From NCBI GenBank assembly GCA_023313575.1, contig JAJTTP010000003.1, positions 434,001 through 498,000 of the forward strand: a stretch of DNA of 64,000 nt, read 5' to 3'. The notes under the pieces are model-generated. The model saw nothing but the letters and a program-made list of their open reading frames with translations, did not search any database and was not told where the DNA came from. This document shows, in pieces, positions 49,381 through 62,700 of the stretch (position 1 is its first letter; each line of letters starts with the position of its first letter). The stretch is from Eutypella sp. D-1. Taxonomy: Eukaryota; Ascomycota; Sordariomycetes; Xylariales; Diatrypaceae. The translations under genes were made by a program, and so were the position numbers.

Positions 49381-50173
49381 TTACAGCTGCCGTTCCTGGC
49401 GTTCCGTCGCAGGCGGGGCTAATATAACCTGCTTGGTAATCTGTCTCAGGAGTTAGTGTTGATGTTCTATGCGAATGTCGCGCGAAAGGGGAACGTACCG
49501 CCCAGGCCGTGGCGACCGATCCTACAATACCTCCAGATATCATCATCTGCCGCACTCCCCTCGTACTCCTGAATAGCATACCACTAAGAGTGCCGGCAAG
49601 AATGGTGTTCGCGGAGTCATGCTTCCCCCGGAAATAACCAATGGCCGAGTTGAAGCAGTTGTACGTGATGGCCACGACACCGGCTGAATTGCCTAGGAAG
49701 GGCCCTCTCCTCGTGATGGCATTGAGCGTTGAGTTTAGACGCAGTTTGGGCGGTTGACCGACGGATTTTCCCAAGCCCTCCTGCAAACCCCATGCGCCTC
49801 CTAGCGACAACGCGGTAAGGTAGGTAATACCTGTTCCGTAACACAGGTCGTCACTAAACCCCCGTGAAGGTATTGCCGAATGCGAGCCAGGAACATCGTT
49901 CAGGACGGAGTCTTCGAGAGTCAGGTACTCGAGGCCTTCCTTGTCCAGGCCGGCAAGTGGATGTAATTGCGAGGGGTCGGCAAACGCGGAACTGGTGAGG
50001 AAGGCGTCTACACCCTGGGCTGAAGAGGGGTCGAAGGGTGTTGATGGGTAGGCTTGTGTCGCTGCGGGAGAGGTTGTTGGGTTTGTGGCCGAGTCTGGAG
50101 AAGAAGACGAGGAGGTTTGCTGTTGTTGTTGCGACGAGGACTTGCGTCCTGTCAGCGCATCCCAAAAAGACAT
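49381..50173 (-). CDS. tim23: Tim23, channel subunit of the mitochondrial presequence translocase
   Basis: Exons 50173-49499 and 49428-49381; 240 residues (241 if the upstream tandem acceptor is used). The N-terminal 75 residues are hydrophilic with Gln and Ser runs, matching the intermembrane-space receptor part of Tim23. The Tim17/Tim23/Tim22 core spans about 105-225: DDLCYGTGITYLTALSLGGA, then LNAITRRGPFLGNSAGVVA, YNCFNSAIGYFRGKHD and RGVRQMMISGGIVGS. These cover four membrane helices. The 70- or 67-nt intron has a CACTAACT branch site and ends CAAGCAG, so two acceptors three bases apart are possible. The short last exon encodes VILAPPATERQERQL. Role, well known: forming the inner-membrane import channel with Tim17. 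Confidence 0.95.
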
Positions 50174-51088
50174 CGTGAACTATCGTGGACTATCGTGGAC
50201 TTTTTCGTATTATTATGGCAATTAGAAGGAAGGGAAGAAGAGAGGATCCGTTGCAGAAAATTGCGGTGAGATATCTATAAGGAACCTCTATCCCTTGGGG
50301 GCTTATGTTGGCCCTTTGCCGTGTGTAAATGTAATGAATAGGGTGAGATTGGGCCCGCAGTGCGCAATGTGTAAGTATTCCCAGATTGAGGGATGACGGA
50401 AGATGCTAGCAACTTAGAAGTTTCTCTTCGATAAAAAAAAATTCCCATTCAATTGACCATGTAGGTGGTCTGTGCTTTGCTACTAACAATTTTAGTTAAG
50501 TGCAGGTGTGACCTGGGAGTGCTTAAGTGCTGTACATAGGTACATAATACTCCCAAGACTCCCCCTCCCCGGCCCTGCATAGGTACCTAGGTATCCTAGG
50601 TAGGTACTCTAAATACCTAGGTAGGTAACCCCACCTATGTCATCTCAGCACGACCTCAGAGCTTTGGAAAGCAGGTGCGTACTGAGTGCTTATCTGATGC
50701 GAAGCTTTCCCCTTTTTGTCTTGGCGCAGAATTTATTCATTACTCTCCAGGGCTGCTTTGTGGGGCTGCACTACTTTTCTACAAAATCCCATCTATGGAT
50801 GCAAATTATCGTGCCAATGAACATTGTATAAGGAATAAATCCAGCCCTTACGTTCTCTACATGGGTTTCCGGTGAATATACAAGCAAGAGGGCTTGCATT
50901 GGAAGTTTTTTCGAAACATCTCCGGATATTCTACTCTAACTAATCAGCCTAAGAAATATCCAGTTACAGGGCTTTAATGCTCAACTGATCGCCGGGGGTC
51001 ATGATGAGATTTGTATAGTTCTTGGCACGAGACAACTCGAATAAGAGGGGAATATTAAAAAGGGGTCAGCAACATCATACCTCTAAAA
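50174..51088. promoter_or_regulatory. divergent spacer between tim23 and trm732
   Basis: 915 bp with two copies of TACCTAGGTA at 50584 and 50614 inside a TACC/GGTA-rich patch (50581-50632). No supported gene. It must contain both promoters. Confidence 0.5.
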
Positions 51089-54000
51089 ATGAAGTCCCAA
51101 CAGAACGGGGAGATGGCTCTAGACATTTCGAGCACTTTGTTCAACCCGAAATCTGCCATCACTTGGATTGAACACCAGGAGACCCAATCTCAGCTCCTGT
51201 CAGTAGTATACCACTCATGTTTGTGTGTATGGGCTCCCTAGTTAATTGTAGTGATAGGCAAACTGAGAATGTATTCCAAGAACTCCTTCACAATGCCGCG
51301 AAGCCTAAACATTTCTCCTCGAACACTTGTTCGAAACTGTGCGGCTTTGTCGAGCAATGCTCCAAGTCTGACTCGCCTATACTCCGTGGCTTTGCGTTCT
51401 CCGAGGATACGGCCATCAAGCTATTCGACTTCTATGTCGAATGGAACGAGCAGGACTCGCATAGGTCGATGAAGCTTGTTCTCGACTTGTTGGCTTACTC
51501 GGTCTCTCACAACCCGGTCACGGAACATGGCACCGCCATCCGAACTAGGATCCTGAGGGACACCGTCACCATGATCACGCGCGAGTCGTCCAGACCTTCA
51601 GTTAAGTCTGCCACAGCCTGCCTAGATTATATAATACAGAAAGACATCGTATACTTGTCAGATGTCTTGCAAACATACCGAGACGTTCATGGTCTTCCCA
51701 CAGATACGGACGACGCTTGGGATGGTCTCATCCTCAAACTATTCAGCTGGATGGAGCTGCACTACGTGTGCTCTGTAGCCGGGAAGCTGCTCGTCACCAT
51801 TTTCACTAACCCGTGGTACGAGGGTCAGAGCACTAGGTTCTACCCGGAATCCTGGCACAAGTTCGTATACAGGGCTTTGCAGACGAACCTAGAGCTACTT
51901 GAGCCGGTCAAGCTTTACGTATTCATCCCATTATTCAAGATCGACAAAGCCGAATCACTAAACTACCTCCAAAACCTATCCTCCCTACAGAGTTTAACGG
52001 GCGAAAAGAGTGCAAATTGGGACCTCAACTCGATCCTTTGGCTAGCGATGCTTGAGGCCGGAAAAAAGGCCGGCTTTGTAGACGAGCCCGGCACAGGTGA
52101 GATTTCCAACACCGTAGCTCTATCAGGTTCTCACGTTGACGTCTTCTAGGTCTCAAGCCAAAACCTGGTGCGGTTTCCCAACTTTCACCACAAAACCTCG
52201 AGGCAGTGTTATGTCACAGGTCGATCGAGGCGCGCTCCGCAGCTGTGTCTATACTGATCACCTCTCCATCTACCACAAGGCCATATAGCGGGGAGGTCTT
52301 TGAACTGCTCAAGAAGCATCTGCCGTCATTCTATGCAGATACGGACCCGAAATTTAGATATGATGTCCTGGGCCACTCTAGATATATGGTCAAGCGTATA
52401 CAAGGCGCACTCGAGCTATTAAGGCGCGATTATGAGCGAGTGACGAAAAAGCTTGATAAAACGGGTTCAAAGGCAGGTAATAGCGATCCGGCCTCTCAGC
52501 CGGAAGGTGCTGTAAAGGAGTTACAAGACGCGCTGGACCGACACCAACGTTTCGTATGCTGGTATATGAACTTCCTCAAGGATGAGCTAGTACCGACAGC
52601 ATCTTATCAGCGTCATATCACTGCACTCAAAGCGATGAATTTCGTTCTCAAGTCTACACTGCCGGAGGATATCAAGAACATACAGGGCCAAGGCTGTGGC
52701 AGCTCATTCACCGATTTTTGGTGGCTCCGCAGCGTTTTAGATCTAATTCTGGATCCGTTCGACGACGTGAGAGAAGCGGCGGCGTCGCTGATTATGCTGC
52801 TTGCGAAAGATCATTGTACGTCTACAGCGAATCCCATCCAGGGACTACAGAGGCCGGTAGTTGAAGAGCTGCGCGACTTCTGCAGAAGAGCCGAGGAACT
52901 CGCGCGGAAGACCGCCAGAGCGGACCACTCCGACGGCGTAGCTCGGTCTTACGAGATCCTGTGGCGCTGGACAGCAGAAGGCAAAGACCAATTACGCATC
53001 GTCGAGACCATTATCTCCGATCTCGAACAAAAATTAGTCGCTGCCGAGAGCGACTTGGCATCTGCTGTCCTCCAGGCCCCCGTGCACGGCAGTTTTGCTG
53101 CAATCCGGTAAGAGACCCCTCCCAACGGCGGACTGTGCGGTCGTTTAACCATGATTTAGCTATCTCTGGGGCTCTCTTTCGAGTAGGCAGTATACAGAGG
53201 ATGACCTCAATCTCCTAGAAGACTTTCAAGATCGAGCGATCACGTGCTGTGACAGGATATGGCGGTGCGTTCAACACGTCCTCTGCGACGACTCGCCTGA
53301 AGGCCACCTGCCCGAAGAATTAGGAGAGGTCGAAGGTCTAGACACCAAGGATCTACTGAGCTACAGTTTCAGAGCGATCCACGAATCGAGGTAAAGTGGA
53401 GTCTCGGACTGAAAATTATTCTTGGATGAACTGACACGTCGAAGCAATCTGTTGAGGACCATTGGAAACAACGCTCGGAATGACCGAAGTCGCGGTCTCC
53501 TTAGCATTCCTAGGACGAGTTTCGAAAAGATCGGTCGTTTAACATTTGATGAGCTTTCTAACCTCCGACATCGTGGGGCATTCACAACCGTGACCCAGAC
53601 ATTTTCGGGCTGTTGCCAGCTCGTCAAGCACTTTCCAGCTACAAGAGAAAACGAACCAACATTACTAGATGAATGGTATAAGGCATGTAAACGCAGCCTG
53701 CATAAACCCTAGTCGTCCGTCACACTAACCAGGTCCAGGGAGCGTTGGACTGTATATACACTCAGGCGTCCACTACAAGGAGGTCGGCGGGCATTCCGTC
53801 GTTGATAGTAGGGATTCTCTCTTCGAATGCTGATCGGCCGTCGTTCGACACGGTCATGCGTGAGCTGAGAGAGATCTCCGAGCGCCCGGCCCTCATCTCC
53901 GAGACAGATGGATCAAACCTGCCCCAGGTACACGCGCTAAACTGCCTAAAGGATATCTTCAAGAGCTCAGCCTTTAGTAAGAGGGTGGATGTGTACCTCA

Positions 54001-56373
54001 CAGACACGCTGCAGCTCGCCGCCGACAGCCTGAAATCCGAGGTGTAAGCCAAGCCGAGTCCGATCCTTTTGTATGCCCTGATGAATCTGACTCTCTTTTG
54101 ACTAGCTGGGCGATCCGGAACTGCGGCCTACTCCTTCTGCGCAGTCTGATCGACAGCCTGTTCGGCACAAACGAGAGCAAGGCGTCGATGGAGGCGGGCT
54201 GGGACGGGCGGACGACGCGGATCTCATACGCCAAGTACCCGGCGCTGCCGGCGGTGCTGGCGAACCTGTTGGAGACGGGCCGGCAGTCGCCAGAGGCGGA
54301 GGAGGGCGTGCTGATCGGCGCGCGGACCACAGCGGAGTCGGTGTTCCCGGCTCTGGACATCGTGCGGCGCGTGGGCCCGCCCGAGGCCGCCCGCGACCAC
54401 CTTTACGACGCCATCGCCTGGTACCTCGGCAGTCGAATCTGGCACGTGCGCGAGCTCGCGGCCCGTACGCTCTGCTCGTTCCTGCTGCGGCCGGGGTGGA
54501 CGGCCCGCGTCGGCGACTTGATCGCCGGCTCCCGCGGCGATGCAAACAGGCTGCATGGCGCGCTGTTGACCCTCAAATTCCTCCTTGAGAGGCTGCGGGA
54601 GGTCATGCCCGATCTTCTCTTCGGTGAGGCCTAACCCTACCTAATTGTTAACCCCTTTTTCCCCACCCCCGATTCATCGCACTGGACCCATCACTGACGA
54701 ACCGTAGAGGCCTATCCCGACGAGTTGCGGAACTTGATCGAGGTAGTACCGGACATGAACGGGAGTCTCGCGACCTGCGATGAGGCTAAGGCGGTGTACG
54801 TGGAGATCATCAGCTTTGTCACGCAACTGGGTCCACCTGAGGGTGATGGAGACAACCCTAGATTCCCGGACTCAATCGCGGCACCACCGCCCGCCGCGTC
54901 CTCGGCCCTGCTGCGCACCAGCCTCGCGGTATCGACGACGCGGGACCTTCTCCGGCGCTCGCGCATTGACAACCTCGACCGCGCACTCCGGGACGCGCTG
55001 GACCAGGACATCGACGTCGCATGCGCGATGCTCGAGACGCTCTCGCGCGCCGACACCCAGACCACCGATCCCGATCCCGGCCCTCCGTGCGCTCTCGCGC
55101 GCATGTATATAGACGTTTGCACAGCAACGGAAGCAGCGAGGCCGCGGACGCTCGCACTCGAGTGTCTAGCCGACATCCTGGACGGCCTCCTAGCCCGGGG
55201 TCCCGAAGCCGTGTGCGCACCGCTCCTCCCAGACCGACAGGCACTAGCGGAGTTCTGGAACTCGCTGCAGCGGGGCGCTCTGAGCCCAGGGCTCTCCGAC
55301 GCCGTGGTCCAGCTGAGCGGGCCGTTGCTGGCCGTGCTCTGTGTTTCCGGCGACGATGCGCCGGATTCGGAGCTGGAGCTCGAGGATGGCGATCTCTGCC
55401 GCTGGCTGCGCGCCTGGGGCGTCATGATAAGCGATGCTGGGCGTGACGACCGGGTAGGTTTCCTTACCGTCCCCCCAACCCTCCCTCTCACTAGTATCAA
55501 TGTCATATAAACTAACATCCCACCCCAACTCAGACCTTCGACACGCGCATGGCGGCGGCCACGGGCCTGCGGTCCTTCACGACAGCTCTATTCGGCGGCA
55601 GGAGCTCTTCTTCTCCTCAAACCGCAACTCACCACCTCCCGTGGCTCCTGGCACTGTACGACGCGCTCAACGACGACGACGACGAGGTACGGGAGCGCGC
55701 CGCGGCTGCGGCGGCGCCCGTGCTCGGGGGCCAGCAACTCGCGGCGATGGAGGCGGCGCGGCGGCTCCTCGAGTGGTTGCGCCAGGGCGCATCCGCATCT
55801 GGCGCCTTCCGCGCGCATGCCGCGGGCCGCATGGTCGGGCACGTGTCGTCGGTCGATGTGGAGGCGGAGACGGAGGAGGCTGGGGCGTCGTGGACGTCAG
55901 CGGAGACACAGCTCCGCGAAGCTCTACGCTTCGACGATGCGCTGTTCGTCGTCGAGGACCAGAACCTGTTCGTGGACGAGGTCCGCGAGGTCCTGCGGTG
56001 GCGCAACGTGCTGTTCCCTCCTCCGCCTCCTCCTTCCATCCAGCCTACTACATCCCCAACCACAAGCACAACCCCATCTCCGACCGAGACCCCCGAACTC
56101 GACGCCCTGGCATCCTGGACGCAGGACGGACTCCGCACGCTCAGACGCCTCATCGAGAATGGGGATGCGGACGCGGACGCAGATGATGGCCCCCTGGGCT
56201 GGGCCTCGAAACCCGAGGTCTTTGCGATCTGTGCGCGGGTATTGGTCTGCGCCGCCGCGCTATCGTCTTCTATACCAGAGGCAGTGCAGATCCGCGAGGC
56301 GCTGGCCGCGTTCCGTGATGCGGGGCGCGCTGCGAGGGTTCATGGGGGGTTGTTGCGGTTGTGTGGGTGTTAG
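51089..56373 (+). CDS. trm732: Trm732/THADA family (DUF2428) tRNA 2'-O-methylation cofactor
   Basis: Nine exons: 51089-51198, 51252-52096, 52150-53107, 53187-53390, 53445-53682, 53739-54043, 54106-54623, 54708-55453 and 55534-56373; 1,587 residues. All junctions keep frame. Family landmarks: SKLCGFVEQCSKS near residue 75, LCHRSIEARSAAVSILI, RHITALKAMNFVLKSTLP, TTRRSAGIPSLIVGILSS at about 797 and VWAIRNCGLLLLRSLIDSL at about 887, the DUF2428 signature. The protein is an all-helical ARM/HEAT scaffold. Known role: yeast Trm732 partners the methyltransferase Trm7 for 2'-O-methylation of tRNA position 32; human THADA is the homologue. The fifth intron (53683-53738) starts AAG|GCATGT, a GC donor; no GT donor gives the right phase. 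The last exons become GC-rich and low in complexity. The first exon boundary is the least certain. Confidence 0.9.
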
Positions 56374-57374
56374 TTATTATGATGGATGGATGGATGGAAG
56401 GGATGGGTTGATCTGGTCTGGTCAGCCCCGCTACCCCCCTCCCTTGGAAGTAAGTATGGGTGACAATTGAATCATGCATGGCATGGCACGGCGTGACATA
56501 GGGAGATTGCATTGGATGAGGTTAGACCAGTGTTTGGCGTAAAAGGGGTAAATAGTGGCTGGGAAGCCGGGGGTTGAGGAAAAGGGGGTGTGTTTTACAA
56601 CGATGTACATGGATTCGACGAACAACAAGCAACACATATACCATAGCATACCGGCACTGGTTGGTTGGTTGGCTGGTTGGTCCAGATTCAGACGTAGAAG
56701 CGAGAACTATATGACGTACCGCACAGTTCATGGCCACGATGTGTTGTGAGGCTTGTTTTTCTCTTTTTATTACAGTCATAACGTCTGTCTGGCTGTCTGT
56801 TTACTTTTTGCCCAAGCAATCCAATCCAACCCAATCCAATCCAATCCCATAAAACGTGCCCGCTCGCTCGCTCTCTTTTAACACAATGGATGCATGCATA
56901 TATGTATGCGTGCATGTATGAATGTATATGCCCAACGCCCCGACGCCCCGACTTCTCACTCCCTCTCCCTCCCCCCCCTTCTTCCTCTTCGACTTCGTTA
57001 TTTCGTGTAGTCAGTCAACCGACTAGTCAGTTAGTCAGATGGTTATGATACAAAGCCGTGCAGTATAAAAAGATATGCACGGCGCTTCCGGGAAAGCCTG
57101 CCTCGCCCTTTTTTTTCCCGATTCGTCTCCCTCGTTTATCCTGGACTTGCGTTTTGTCCTTCCCTCATTCTTTCATTCCTCATGAACACCGGGTGTCCGG
57201 CCTAAAAAAAAAGGCTCTCGGCATCTGTCGCGGTTCGTAATCAACCTGTATGTCGTGACCGGCTTCGAACTGGCGCCCTAACCTCGACCCGCCCAAGATA
57301 GCTCACAGCAAATCGGTCCGTGGGCCGAAGCTCGCGTATGTATGATCCGCGCTCGGACTGCCTCAGATTTTGTA
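56374..57374. other. intergenic spacer between convergent trm732 and the DUF3074 gene
   Basis: About 1 kb with several microsatellites: (ATGG)n at 56381-56398, (TTGG)n near 56659-56682, (AATCC)n near 56817-56850 and (ATGC)n-like steps near 56888-56915. A box B-like AGTTCGAAGCC lies on the minus strand near 57262 but has no matching box A. No supported gene. Confidence 0.55.
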
Positions 57375-59750
57375 TCACGCGACCTTCTCAGCATGCGCGT
57401 GCGTACTATGTTCTCTCGATCGCCCGGTCTTCGGCGGGGCGAGGAGCGGGGACGAGGTGTGCTGGTGGCTCGGGGTGCCGAGGACGGTGCTAGCGCGGGA
57501 GATCCGGCCGGGCTGTGGGTGGTTGTAGTTGTTGTTATTGTGATTAGCAGAACTGCTCCTCTTGCGTGCGTCGGACGAGGCGAAGACGTCGGCGATGCCG
57601 CCCTCGAGACGGATCCCTTCCTTGCCAAGCCGGGCAACGAGCATGGTATTCTGGCTCTGGAGGTCGCCGACCTGCTCCTTGAGGACCTCGATCTGCTTGC
57701 GGGCGACGTCGCGCTCGGCGCGCACCTTGTCGAGCTCGATGGTGAGGTTCCGCTTCTCCTCGCGCTCGGCCTGCTTCTGCCTCCGCTCCGCGGCCTTGCG
57801 CTCCTCGGCCTGCCGCTTGGCCTCGAGCTTGCGCATCTGCCGCTCGTGCTTCTCCTCGTGCTTCGCAAGCTCGCGGTTGTACTTCTCCCGGAGCTTCGCG
57901 ATCACGTCCTCCTCGCTGGCCCCGCCGTCGTTGCCGCGCTTCGCCAGCGCCCGAGCCTGCGCCTGCTGGAGGCGCTCTTCCGTCTTACGCTGCCGCTCCT
58001 CGAGCTTGCGCAGCTCCTTTTCGTGTTGAGACAGGGCGTTCTGAGAACGCGTCGCCGTAGATTCGGTGGAGGATTGTATGGAATGCTCCTCGCCGTTTGT
58101 GATGGTACGTTCGAGGGGCTCTTGCGGTGCCTCATCAAGATTCTCCTGCCCTGTCGCAAAGCTGTGGAAAGTGCGGATTGACGATCTATCATCGTCATCA
58201 TCCGTACTGATCGATGTTTCGGGGGATGTGTCGCCAGGCGCATATGCAAACGCGGTTGGGAACATTGAGGCTGCGACCCCGTAAGCACCTGTTATTATGC
58301 TATATAACCCGGGGAGTGCAGGTGGCTGCTCTTCATCGACACGCCGCCTGTTGTTGGACATATCGGTAACTGTTAAAGTGGGCTTGGTAGGCTGAGGCTG
58401 AGGGGTAGTTGTATTTCTCTCGCCAACGGGTTCCTTGTCGGGTGATATTTCCGGCTTCGCTATCGTACTAACGTCCTCAGGCTCTAATAGTTCTTGCATG
58501 CTCTTGGACTCGGCCCATTTGAGGAACTTTTCGGCATCGCCCGCAATACCGGCAGGGGTTCCTTTCTCGACCATGAACCTTGGCACACTACCACCAGGGT
58601 CACTTCGGGTTACCATTACCCACTCGAGAAGAGTTTCATATTCTTCGTGCCCCGTTTCTGGTGTTCGCTGATGTTGTTGTCGACTAGTGTCTAGGGCAGT
58701 ATCGCTAGACCTGGTTATGTCGCCTTCGGGAACACCGTTTAGATTTGGCGATTGCGCGGCACGAATGGGGGCTTCATGGGCCAAATGATTCACCGTGTTT
58801 CTCGCAATCGCGTTCGCCTCGTCGGTAGGTAGGTCGATGGATGACTGGACTTTTCTTAAGGGATCTGTATGAATCGGGATTTTGATTTCACGGATGACCT
58901 CGACGGATTCGTATGTACCCCGGATGAAGCCTGGTGTCTCGGGACATTGCGGGTGTATGCAGGGCTTCGAGACGACCATGAAATATCTATCCAGTTTACC
59001 ATGTTCATCTGACTCAGGCGTGTCAAGGGCGCAGTCGGTAGTTAGCAGCATGGTGAGGAATTCTCTGGGTGTTGTCGGTCCTGGAAACTGTGCAGAAAGC
59101 TGATATACTGTTGGGTTTTATAAGAAGATTAGCTATACATAGGCTCAAGCCGGGGAAAAAGAAAAGAAAGATACTTTTTTTTTTTTTTTTTAAAGACGGA
59201 ATTTCTCACCTTCCAATTTACCACACCCATCAAGTTTCATGTACTCCAGTCGGTTGTCGGCGCCAATTCCTCTGATCTTCCCACTACCGGGCTTCCCCTT
59301 GACCTTCATGGTCTCGGCGAATTCCCTCTCCATGGCTAACTTCCACTTGTCGAAGCTCTGGCCCTCGTGGACGCTTCGCCTCGCAAACCAGGCTCCCTTG
59401 CCATCCTTGCCGGCTAGCTTGTAGACGCTCAAGCCCAGGGGGTTTTCCTTGGGGTTCACTTTGACCTCCTTCCATTCTTTACTCAGTTCTTTCGAGCGCT
59501 CGGATGGCTGGTGGCGTCTGGTAGACATTGGGAGGCGGTTAGGGTCAGTGGAGGCTCGCGGTCTTCCATTCTGTTGGGATGGCAAGGCCGAGTCGCTGGG
59601 TATGGAATTGGCAAGATAATCCGCATCGTGGAAGGTTTGGTTGAGGAATTTCCTGACCCTGGCTTCCTCCTCGGGTTCGTGGATGTCGCCAAAGTCCCAA
59701 TTGATGGGTCCCAAGGTCTTGAAGGGTTCGTGGAGGCCTGCCGGTGCCAT
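57375..59750 (-). CDS. DUF3074 family protein with a long C-terminal coiled coil
   Basis: Exons 59750-59210 and 59107-57375; 757 residues. The phase-1 intron (102 nt, GTGAGA donor, GCTAATC branch site, CCAACAG acceptor) joins GCGKLE to VYQLSAQFPGPTTPREFLTM and completes the DUF3074 domain at about 50-260. That domain includes GAWFARRSVHEGQSFDKWKL, FMVVSKPCIHPQCPETPGFI and RGTYESVEVIREIKIP. It resembles the START/Bet v1-like lipid-binding fold, which is only a suggestion. A disordered middle follows. A strong coiled coil spans about 530-680, rich in Glu/Lys/Arg/Gln (EKELRKLEERQRKTEERLQQ onward). The tail is Ser/His-rich. Function is unknown. The intron carries a run of about 17 A on the sense strand. 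Confidence 0.85.
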
Positions 59751-62700
59751 GATGGGTACCTTGATGAGTGCCCTGGTGGCCGACGACAAGTTCTGTCGAA
59801 GCACGGCTCAAATCTTTCTCAATCTCTTCAATCTCCTCAACTTCGATTTTCTGTGCTTCGATAATTTATACTGGACGGGTAGCTTCTAAGGCTCGGCTCT
59901 GTAGAATGGGTACAGAGGCAGCAGATATTCAAGCTCCCAGTTGTGGTGTAGTCTCCGCCTAGGATGTCCGCCTGGGATGGTGTCGGGGATCAGAGGGAGA
60001 ATGAAGCCATTCTTTGTTCTGCGTATCTCTGTATGTCGATACCTTGTAGGGATGTTGGTTTAGGTGTCGTGGGCCGGGGTGATGTGCGTGACTTGATGAA
60101 TATGAGAATGGAAGAATGGCCCGGGCTGCTGCTGGAGAAGGACGATTTCCTAGAGTATACCTACCTGGGTAAGAGTTGTACAAGAAGAGAATGTTTCAGA
60201 GAGTAGAATGTCTTGGAGTAAGTGGCGGTTGTTTGGTGAATTCTGGTGCAATGTTGAAACGTTCTAGGCGAGACTTGTTTGTCTAAAGGCAGGCAAGGCA
60301 TAGACACATAGGGGTAGGGGTAGAGGTAGCCAAGCAACCAAGAGAGGGAAACCTTGGAAGAGAGAGGCTTGAGAGGGAGGGTAGTAGTAGTAGAGGCCCC
60401 GGGGAGTACTTGCACTAATATCAACACTAAATACACTACGTAATAGAGAAGAGAACTAATAACAGTCTGACAGATCGCAAGTGTGGGCAGTTAGGCCAGG
60501 TACCTATAATAACCTAGAAGTATAAGTAAGTAGATATGTAGGTACCTACCCTATGTAGAGGTATTTAGGTGATACCCACAAGTTCCATGCGGCATTCTCG
60601 GCGCATCGGGCGCATCAGGCTTGATCAGGTCAGCACATCCGGGTCAATGATGGGAAGATTCTGGAGATGCCCCCGCTGTCTGCTCTGCTACATACATAAC
60701 TACTTAGGTACTTCATAAGTAGCAAGCAATTGCGTTGGTTGTTCATCGTCACCGCTGGGCAAATACCGCTGGGCAATCGACAGGTTTTAGGTCCACGGGA
60801 TCCGCGGGGTTCACGGGTTTACGGGGTTTGTATGTATGTAGGTTATGTACTTAGATAGTCAGGTAGTTTGGTACGGCGATATAAAACTACCTGAGTACCT
60901 AAGCAAGAGCCGGCCGGGGGACAATTTACACGTGCTAATGGAAGTTACTTTAAGTTAAGCTCCGGACATTCTACATAACCACGAACCCGATAAATACCTA
61001 ACGGCTGATAAATACTATGTAAATCCGGAAGAGAGGCCGTTGGAATTATGACAACATTGGAAATTACTATATAACAAAACCCGAGATCATGGCGTGTTTT
61101 TTCGGTATAACTGTATGTTTATATATACCTATCCAAGTGTTCAATTTAAACGTTCGATATTTAAATACGAGGCACAAGCAGCTGTGTTATGTTATGTACC
61201 TACCTGAGGTACATAGACGAATGTCGGTATGTCGGTATACCTAGCCGGCCAGTCTTGCCAGTAGGTAAAGAAATAACTTAAACCGCTACACTACGTCATC
61301 CGTCATCGTAGGACATACCGACTCTTAATTACTGTACTGTCCACTGCTTTCATACCTAAGTATATTGTACATATCTTTGTAGATAGCCAAATAGCGAAGC
61401 CAAGAAGCCCTCCAATAGCTGTATCGAGATTTCTCCATGCACCCGAGCCTCCGGTGCGATGTCATCATTCCCAGGTTTCCATTCCAGGTTACCTGACTCC
61501 CGGGCCCTCCATCCTCGTATTCGGGTTTCTCAGCAATCGACGCCGGCCGGCCGTCGAGCCACCTACGTAGTACCTACATAGTAAGTAGGTCTCTCTCGTA
61601 CGGGTACCTTTGTCTTTTAACCTTATAGAGGCCCCGCCCCCACACCCACACCCACCTCCTTCTCTTTCAGCTACCTACCTAGGTACCCCTCTGACCCTAC
61701 CCCTGAATTAATCATGGGTAGGTTCTGGTCCACTATATCAGGTAGATGTACGTATCTTCTTTTCACATGTTAAAGCAAATTCCCAATCCTAAGAAGAAAA
61801 TTCAGGTAGAGACAGACAACCTTGTCACATAAGTAGTAGTCATCATAGTGGCCCTCAACACGACATAAAAGGTGAAGTTCAACCTCATCATGAGCACCCG
61901 TGACATAAACATGGGGTTAAAGCTAGATTGAGAAAATTCCAGAAGAATCATGGGATACCCGACGTACCTGATTCAGCGGAGTCAGCTAACCCAATCTCCG
62001 GAAACCAACCCCCCCCCCCCTTTTCGCGCCCGCGCGTGTCATGCACGCATGCTAAAAGCTATGCGCCAGCACAACAGGATAAAGGGGACCCGCCCCGAGC
62101 TTCCCGGCCGGAGACAGAAAGCAACGAAGAATTTGGAGCGTCCGGGGCAGGGCATCACCTGACTATGTGGATTTTTCTCACATCTAAATGGAAAGAGAGA
62201 AGAAATAAAAAAGAGCAAAGCGGAAAATCCATCATTGTGTGAAACTATGTACCTATGTGGGCGAGAGAGACAGAAAAAAAGAATGGACACCGCAGTAGAT
62301 ACGTAGTCCGTCCTCCGTCCTTTCTTTTCCGCGACGGATCCCGGCTGTCACTCCGAAAACTCCGCCATACCTCCGATACCTATCCACGGATGTGTCTTTC
62401 AAATCTACCTACCTATGGTAGATATGACCCAATACCACAGTCGGTACCTGGAAACGACGTTATCGTAGGACTAACCGTCCGTGCGCTCTTACCTACCTAC
62501 CTACCTGGGTAATCTCCATATTGTTTGTGCCACATGGCACCGTCGAGAGCGGACACGACGATGCCATTGTTGCAAGGTCTCGTTATTTGCATTGGGGTTG
62601 GGGTTGGTTGGCCTCTTATCTTCGCATCGCGCGCAGCGGCGAGACCTCATAAGAGCACTGCACGATGCACTATGCTATATTATCTCTATTATCTCGCTCG

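Noticed and set aside
57250..57300. Box B-like AGTTCGAAGCC on the minus strand
   Set aside because: The T-arm pairs except for one A-C mismatch, but no box A or acceptor stem could be found upstream.
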